A DNA stretch of 52,632 nucleotides, from contig QZLH01000262.1 of assembly GCA_003833135.1 (NCBI GenBank), forward strand, positions 129,387 through 182,018, written 5' to 3'. Source of the stretch: Oehlia diaphana (Eukaryota > Glomeromycota > Glomeromycetes > Glomerales > Glomeraceae). The notes under the pieces were generated by a model. It made no database searches and was not told the origin of the DNA. It was given only the letters and a program-made list of their open reading frames with translations. A program made the translations under genes and the position numbers. Below are positions 45,644 through 52,632 of the stretch, piece by piece; within the stretch, counting starts at the first letter, position 1; every line of letters starts with the position of its first letter.

Positions 45644-45895
45644 TTTCATATAATCAATCGTTAATCGTTTCCATCTCACTCAAATATGTATCAATCAAAT
45701 TCTTAACGAACTTTTAAATGTAAAGTTTATAAAATATTTATTTTATTAAATATTTTTTGATCCTAATACATAATTTATATTTCTTAAAAAATAAAAATAA
45801 ATAATATTTATAATATAATAAAAATTGAATAAGCCTTTTTTAAATAATTTTTCTACTACAGCGAATATTTTTAAAATTAGTTTTAATACGTTTTC

Positions 45896-48368
45896 CTATT
45901 TAAATATTTTAAATTTATTAAATGAAAAAGCAAATATTAACATAAATAAAAAAATAAAAATAAAAATAAAAATAAAATAGACGTTATCAAGCCTACCATT
46001 ATTATCATGAGTTTCAAGGTTTGATTCTTCAATGTTTCGCTTATTTAAAGAGATTAAAGAATTTTGAATTGTTAAATTTTGCGACGATGGACTAAATAAA
46101 TATCAATTAATTAGTATACAGTGCAATACCATTTAATAATATAATGTAAATACCTTTCGATTTTTATATCAAGCTCTTGTTCTTCTGATATATAATTGTA
46201 ATTATAACCTAAAGAAAATAACATGTACAGTATTTTAAAGGTTATATAATTTTAATATTTATTAATTTTTTTTTAAATAATACCTTGTTTATTACCAAAT
46301 GACATTATTGATGAATTGGTGGACGAACATTTAGAAATTAAAGCACTTAATGGCCTACTAGTATAAATGGCACCTGGATGACATTTCGAAGGTCCAATCT
46401 TCTTTGATTGTATAAGCTCCATTCTTTTTGCTTCAAATTGATAAGTAAAATTTTTAAAATTATTCAAAACATTAGAACTAATAATACTTTTAAAACTATT
46501 ATTACGAATTTCTGTTATAGAAGGCCTTTTATTAGGGTCAGTATCCCAACAACTTTTCATTAAATTAGCATAAAATTCTGGTGTATCTTCTGTAATTTTT
46601 GGTCTTTCTCCATCGAGTATTTTGTAAACCAAATGAATATCATGCTTAACATTAGCAAAAGGTTTACAACCTGTCGTAAGTTCCCACATAACCATACCGA
46701 AACTATAAATATCAGCTTCTTTAGAAAATTTAGACCCTTTAAAGATTTCTGGTGCAATATAAGGTATAACTCCATAGACTTCATTATTCGTTGATTTATT
46801 ATCTACAGATTGCGATAATCCTAGATCCCCAATTTTCCAACTGCGCTGAAGAGCATAACTATCAATCGGTAATATGTTAAACTCCCGTCGAAGATTACTA
46901 CTAACACTCAGTAATATGTTACCACTATGAAAATCTCGATGTATAAATTCATTTTTATGAATATATTCAAGTCTAAATAAAAAAAAGTTAATAATTTTTA
47001 AAAAATTTTAAGAATATAATGAAAAATTAAAAATATAAATACCCTTCTGAAAGTTCCAATAGAATATTTAGTTTATTATTCCATGTAATTGTTGTAAAAT
47101 TCTTTTGTAAATACTTTTGTAAATCTCCTCCTGACGCATATTCCAAAACTAATATATAATCCTCTAATCCATCTTTTGTAAAACCATAAATTTTAATTAT
47201 TTGACTGTAAGCTAGTTCACCAAAAAAATGTTGATACGATTTTAACTATTAAATTTAAAGATTAAATTAAAAATTAAATTAATTTTAATAAGAAATTGTC
47301 CAGGGAAAATGTTTAAAAATGTTTACCTCATTTAAGAAATATTTCCCAATATTTTTAGAATTTTCAAATCTTTTTAAAATGACAATTTTATTTTCATTTA
47401 CCCAATTTGCTTTATATATAGTACCATATCCTCCTTTTGTCAACTCTCTTATATTTTTAAATTGAGAAAATGGTATCCACTTAATTGGTTTATTGAAATT
47501 TATTTTTTTAAAGTTCAAGATTTGATTTGGTATAAAATATTGATCAATATTTTTTACAATAATTTCAAATTCAGGTAATTTGTTATCATAATACATAATA
47601 TTATAAGTAAGAAAATCTTCTTTGTAGTTTAAAATAAGTAATATGATGTTTTTACATTTTTTACATTGAGATTGACCTGTAAGTCCAAAAATCATATTCG
47701 TTGTTAAACAATATCTGCATCCAACATAATAAATAAAGCAACCTGTACAATACTTCTGACAGTCTGATGCAAATTTTAATTTTGATGCACAAATATCACA
47801 ATATACACTATTATGCCACCATGGTAAGTAAAAGATCATAATTTGTTTTTTGGCAAAAATTGATTCAATGCACCCAGAAGAAATTAAATAACAATCTGAA
47901 CATAATTTATAATCTACAATTCTATCTATTCCTTGATATAATAACTTACCACATAATTTGCAAAAAATTTTCACTTTCAATCACCTTATCGTATATAGCG
48001 AGATTGTTATTGTTGTTACACCCACTTATTTGTTTAAAACATACAATTCTCAGACAATTTTTACAACATTCTTGAATACTTTGTGGTACTTTTATCATAC
48101 TTATTTCATGTTCACTACATTCTGAGTTCATCGTGTAATATACATCCAAGTATGTATTATCATCAGTTATATCATTAATATAACTCGCTAAACATTTTTT
48201 ACAATATTTTTGCGTATCACAAAAAAGAGTCGTAATATATTTTTCTCCGCAATAATTACATATAACATCATACTCATTAAAAGAAATAAATTTAATTGGT
48301 ATAGGGCTAGATTTTAATCTTGGTGTTGGGTCAAAAGAATTTTCTTCACTTGTATTTGCGAGTTCCAT
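45896..48368 (-). CDS. TKL-type protein kinase with Cys-rich N-terminus; one apparent frameshift
   Basis: Model: exon 1 48368..47327 (with a one-base frameshift in the A6 run at 47962-47967), then 47245..47043, 46972..46284, 46208..46154, 46091..45896; 727 residues if one base of the run is ignored. N-terminal ~300 residues are rich in CxxC pairs (CNYCGEK, YCKKC, CKLCG, CSDC, CDIC, YCTGC, CRYC, CKKC), probably several zinc ribbons, as in a known Rhizophagus kinase subfamily. Kinase: FKNIRELTKGGYGTIYKA, VILKRF, HRDFHSGN, GDLGLS, APEIFKG, CWDTDPNKRPS. Tail: GPSKCHPGAIYTSRPLS, then a spliced EQELDIKIE exon as in the 17.5-kb kinase, then a last exon ending in a hydrophobic run. The frameshift leaves open whether the gene is live. 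Confidence 0.8.
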
Positions 48369-50604
48369 TTTATTATGTTGTATTTTATAAAAAAGTATCG
48401 ATAACGATAGTTAATTCAGAAATTTTGAACGTATTTTATTTATATCTGAATGATATATTATTAAAAATAGAACTTTCTGTTAGTGTTACAGAAAGTACTT
48501 CCAAACTTCCTCATAGAATTTAAGAATTACTATAGAAGAGATATGCATAACAATTTTACTTATTTAGTTGAGATGCATGTGATCAACAGTTGAAAGTATT
48601 TTTTAAGTTGAAAAAAACAATAAAACATAGCAACTTTTCTGATTGTTGATTGTGTGGCGGTCGGTCCTACACTATAATTTAAACATAACAAATTGTACTT
48701 ATTATTAAGAATTTCATCATGGAAGTCAATGATAGAAACAAAAATGAACACAAACTAAAAAAGGAAACTAATAAAAAGGTGAAAGAATCAATACTAGAAT
48801 AGTAACGAATATTCTTTTTAAATATAAAATAAGGTCAAAAAAATAATTTTGTACGACCAATTATTCTAAAGATTATAATAAATTCTATATGTAATAAATT
48901 ACATAATTTAATAAAATTTCGTAGGTTATTAAGCAACTAGTAAATAAGTAAGATATAAATAGAAAAATTCTTTATAATAAATATTAGTAAAAAATTAGCA
49001 GTGTTTTAAAAAAAGGCAAAATGATATATATTATACACATGGTTTCTTTCGGTTTGCATGCAAAAAAGATTTTAACGTATGTATTACAGTATTTAGCTTT
49101 TTCCATGTCAAGATTTTTATTTGCACCACTTATCGATTAAAGTAAAAGAAAGAACTGTCAGTTTCCAACCACAATTTATCTTAGTAAAAATTTTATTTAA
49201 TAAATATAAATCATAAAAATAGATAAAAGAAATATACAATAATCCTAAATCCACCTTTCCACATAATTGTTTTTTAAGTTGCATCGTAATATTGTATATA
49301 AAAATCTTAATTAGTAGCGTTGGTTTAGATTGAAAATAAAAAGCTACTAGCCAAGAAGTCATTTAATTGCAACTTCCTATGTCTATTTTAAACATATATT
49401 ATATAATCAAGATTTATTAATGCAAAAAATTTCCGATGCATTCGATGCATATATGTTATTTCATTTAAACGATTTCATTTAAACGAATTCACAAAGAAAA
49501 AATAAATTTACATACCTTATTATTTTTGTATAGAATTTTTTTAAAATTTTCCCGTGGATGTCACCATATTTGCTGGTCACACATGCCGGTTTCATGTGAT
49601 TTCGGATAATCATTTTCGGTAGAATTGTACCAATACCTACAATAAAAAGAAAGACATTATTTAATTATAATTGTTGGTTTAATTTATTACATGACAATAA
49701 GTTTATAAAAAAAGTTATAGTGAAAAAAATATATTTATCTGACGTAATTGATTAATCACATGTCGGTGGCGATGCTAATTCAAGGTATATGGTTTCAACT
49801 TTCAATTTTCATCAATTTTTACGTGATATTAAAAACCAGATATTGACATCTAATATTAATCAAAAACAGTGAGCTGAATCCTAGTGAAAAGTCATTATTA
49901 AAGAGGAACTTGGAAATGAAGATTTATCATTGATCCAGATATTCAAGGATTATATAATGGTTTTACAGTATTATAAAGATATTTTATGACACAATACAGT
50001 ACATTATTTTAGATATTAATACGATAATAACTTATTGATCAGTATAAATATTACCTGTAAAATAAATTAATCTAAAGATAAAAATAAGAATAATTAAATT
50101 TTAAATCAACAATTTGTTATAATAATTAATTTATTTCATTTGTTTCTTTTTAAAATATGTTTAAATAAATTAAAAGTAGCCTTCAGTAGTATCGTACTGA
50201 AATTGCTAAAGTTGATTAGTCATGACTAATATTATGTAAGATAATACTAACTTGATTTTCATCTTTGATATTTTTGACGTATTACGCCATTTAGATTAAA
50301 TATAATTTTTATCGGTGATATTACAACCCTCCTACTATTTAATTAGATATTTATTTTTATTGTATTATTTACAAAATAATTATATCACCTGAAATATTGT
50401 GTCATTTTAGTATTTCTTCGTTTTATAAGTTTGAAACTTTCATGTAAGTAATATGAGTCATAGCCATATTTAACTTATAAATAGAGGCAAGATTTAACTT
50501 CAATCCAACATTCTACTTTTTTCAACATCCTACTTTTTTTCGACTTACCTTCTTTTTCATTTTACCTTCTTTTTAAAAAACTTACCTTCTTTTTTTACCT
50601 TCTT

Positions 50605-50639
<35 letters not shown>

Positions 50640-50645
50640 TAAAAA

Positions 50646-50676
<31 letters not shown>

Positions 50677-51063
50677 CTAATCGTAAATAGACACGTAAAC
50701 AAAAAATGATCGTCATATATAAATTGTTTACTGTAACCAGGTAAAATTATTTGCTGAATGGATGTATTCATATAATTTTTATCATAAATATTTTTTTTCG
50801 CGCACTGTAGATGAAACAAAGATAGAAAATTCTCTTTATCGTTCATTATTTATACATAGAAAGCAAACTTTTTTTATCGAAATCTCTATTAAAATTTCGG
50901 ATTGGGTCATTATACTGTACTAATAATTTTGTCTTTCAAAATGAATCATAATTATTGGTTTCTTTTCTGCATTTATGGTGAGTCTTTCCTTTTCATTTTA
51001 TCGATTCAAATCCCATTTAAAAAATTCATTAGCAAATTCAACTTAATTAAACATTATTTGATT
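48369..51063. other. Intergenic region
   Basis: No supported gene; the short ORFs at 48320-48523 (plus), 48560-48751 and 49117-49362 (both minus) have no domain and AT-driven composition. 50500-50680 holds the repeat listed next. Confidence 0.45.
50544..50676. repeat. ACCTTCTTTTT tandem repeat followed by poly-A tracts
   Basis: Four imperfect TTACCTTCTTTTT units (50544-50610), then A runs of about 28 and 23 bases separated by TAAAAAATTTT. The ORF at 50649-50846 begins beside this tract and ends in Phe codons; it is rejected. Confidence 0.8.
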
Positions 51064-52632
51064 TTAATTTTTAGATAACATAAAATCGCTTTCTATGCAT
51101 AGAGAATTACTAGTTTCCTTGTTTTCTATGTGTAGATCTGGTTGGCCTGATTGTTTATGTAAATCATTAAAATTATTTCTATTAGAACTCACTAAGGAAT
51201 CTTCATGCTTTTCGTGGATATCATCGGGTCTTTTTCCCGGATCATCATCCCAACATTTTTCAAAAAGTTGTTGATATTCTAAATCATTAAAATTATTTCT
51301 ATTAGAACTCACTAAGAAATCTTCAAGTTTTTCGTGGGTATCATCGGTATTAGCTTGACTTAAAATTTCATTGTAAACTTGATTAGCATTGGGTCTTTTC
51401 CCTGGATCACCATCCCAGCATTTTTCATAAAGTTGTTGATATTCTAAAGGTGTACCATCAATTGGTTTTTCTCTAAGATTCTTATGACCAATGTTATCAC
51501 ATAAACTATCTTCTTTTTGTGGGATGTTATAAAAGGGAGGATGTCCGCTTGTAATTTCCCATAATAAAACACCTAAACTATAGATATCGGACTTTTTATC
51601 ACTTTTATGACATATATCCTTACAACATTGCGAGTCAATATACCCAATGTTTCCAATTATATTACCCTTTGAATTAGATGTAGCTGGTCTAGGTAATCCA
51701 AAGTCAGCAATTGATAATTTATCATCATCATCCACTAATATATTATTTGAGTGCTGTAAAGATAATTTTGGCGTTATTAAAACTTGATATCATTTAAGGA
51801 AATATTACAAAAATAAATAACTTATTTACCAAGTTTTTATGGATTATGTTCTTGGAATGTAAATATTTTAATCCCCGTGTAATATCCAATGCCATTCGAA
51901 TCTTATTTTCCCATTGTAATGAATCAAATTTTTCTTTTAAATAATCTCTTAAATTTCCGTTATTGACGTATTCCAGTACCACGACATAAGCAATATCATC
52001 TACTCAACATAAGTTAGAACGAATTTTATAAATATAACTATTCAGAAATATTGGCACAAACCTTTTGATATTCCAAGAAAACTATTGATGTTATAGTGAC
52101 AGCTAACTGTGAGAAGGTATTTTAACTAAAAAAGAAACAAATCAATCTTTTTATTACACGATATATGTACACTTTATAATACGACAAATTTAAATATAGT
52201 TATCACCTGCTTTGCCAAGTTTTCAATAGCCTTTTCTTCAAATTTTGAACTTTTCCTTTTCACGAGATATTTTAGTGCAACTTGTTTTTTATTAGTTTCT
52301 GCTTTATTTACAACACCAAGTCCTCCTTTTCCAATTTTTTCAACTTTGTTAAACTCACTATATTCAAAATAAATAATGTTTTCTTCTTTCATTTTCCTTT
52401 CGAACAATTCCTAGTTTTTAATGCGGCAATGTATCATGAGTAATTTCTTAAAAGAAATAGTAGAATCTAAATTTTTGCTTCAAATAACTAAAATTACCTC
52501 GTTAAATTGACTTAAAATTTCATAATATACTGTATCAACATTAGGTCTTTTCCCTGGATCACCATCCCAGCATTTTTCATAAAGTTGTTGATATTCTAAA
52601 GGTGTACCATCAATTGGTTTTTCTCTAAGATT
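51064..52632 (-). CDS. Tandem-kinase protein, 5' end cut; visible domain lacks catalytic Asp
   Basis: Exons: >52632..52498, 52410..52207, 52125..52062, 51999..51830, 51753..51064; all joins in frame; 420 residues visible. The first exon is the end of one kinase domain (LREKPIDGTPLEYQQLYEKC, then WDGDPGKRPNV). The next opens another: FNKVEKIGKGGLGVVNKA, VALKYL, then HKNL|HSNN, ADFGLP and WEITSGHPPF. The HRD Asp is replaced by Asn (HKN) while the lysine, the loop Asn and DFG remain, so a pseudokinase is likely. The C-terminus repeats the LEYQQL(Y/F)EKCWD.DPGKRP block, followed by SSNRNNFNDL twice. Reading the two domains as one gene rests on the in-frame GTAATT..CTAG join at 52497..52411; two genes are possible, with a start ATG at 52392. 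Confidence 0.75.

Noticed and set aside
50649..50846. 65-codon minus ORF ending in poly-Phe
   Set aside because: Runs into the A/T tract, has no domain, and stops there by composition.

Overview
The window is strongly AT-rich eukaryotic DNA. Its genes carry short GT..AG introns, and long intergenic stretches are full of homopolymers and small foldback elements. The gene content points to an arbuscular mycorrhizal fungus of the Glomeromycotina, most like Rhizophagus: five intact or partial tyrosine-kinase-like (TKL) protein kinases with the HSGN catalytic-loop signature plus one dead copy, a kinase-Sel1 fusion, a BTB-BACK-TLDc protein, and a Crinkler-type protein. This assignment is inferred from gene families; no species marker is present.

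Layout. 1-1115: minus-strand kinase cut by the left edge. 2863-4209: minus-strand wax-synthase/MBOAT-like acyltransferase. 5.9-8.3 kb: degenerate coding remnants with a duplicated block. 10151-11679: BTB-BACK-TLDc gene, with a decayed relative at 14.9-15.7 kb. 13099-14082: minus-strand fusion of a 76-residue ubiquitin-like domain with an ADP-ribosyltransferase/PARP-like domain. 17567-19544: kinase whose reading frame continues through four small 3' exons. 23175-23943 and 24819-25522: tail-to-tail inverted pair of four-TM proteins with identical internal exon lengths. 27366-28154: low-complexity protein with an internal duplication. 32274-33350: Crinkler N-terminal domain joined to three predicted zinc-binding modules. 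34962-37049 (pseudogene) and 40193-42402 (intact): tandem copies of a kinase-Sel1 gene whose upstream flanks carry different insertions. 45896-48368: kinase with Cys-rich N-terminus, one apparent frameshift and a possible hydrophobic C-terminal anchor. 51064-52632: a tandem-kinase gene running off the right edge, whose visible kinase domain has lost the catalytic aspartate.

The kinases share an alpha-C-helix phase-0 intron position, and two also share an intron splitting the catalytic loop, so they look like branches of one locally expanding family. The proteins (kinases, BTB-TLDc, Sel1, Crinkler, Ubl-ART) are signalling and protein-interaction types that expand in lineage-specific fashion in these fungi. 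No operon-like organisation is expected or seen. At least six MITE-like or foldback elements lie between genes; one has clear hAT hallmarks (15-bp inverted ends and an 8-bp target duplication). A 604-base assembly gap lies at 37600-38203. The gene models were spliced by hand: exon joins were checked for frame and GT..AG, but no transcript evidence was available.
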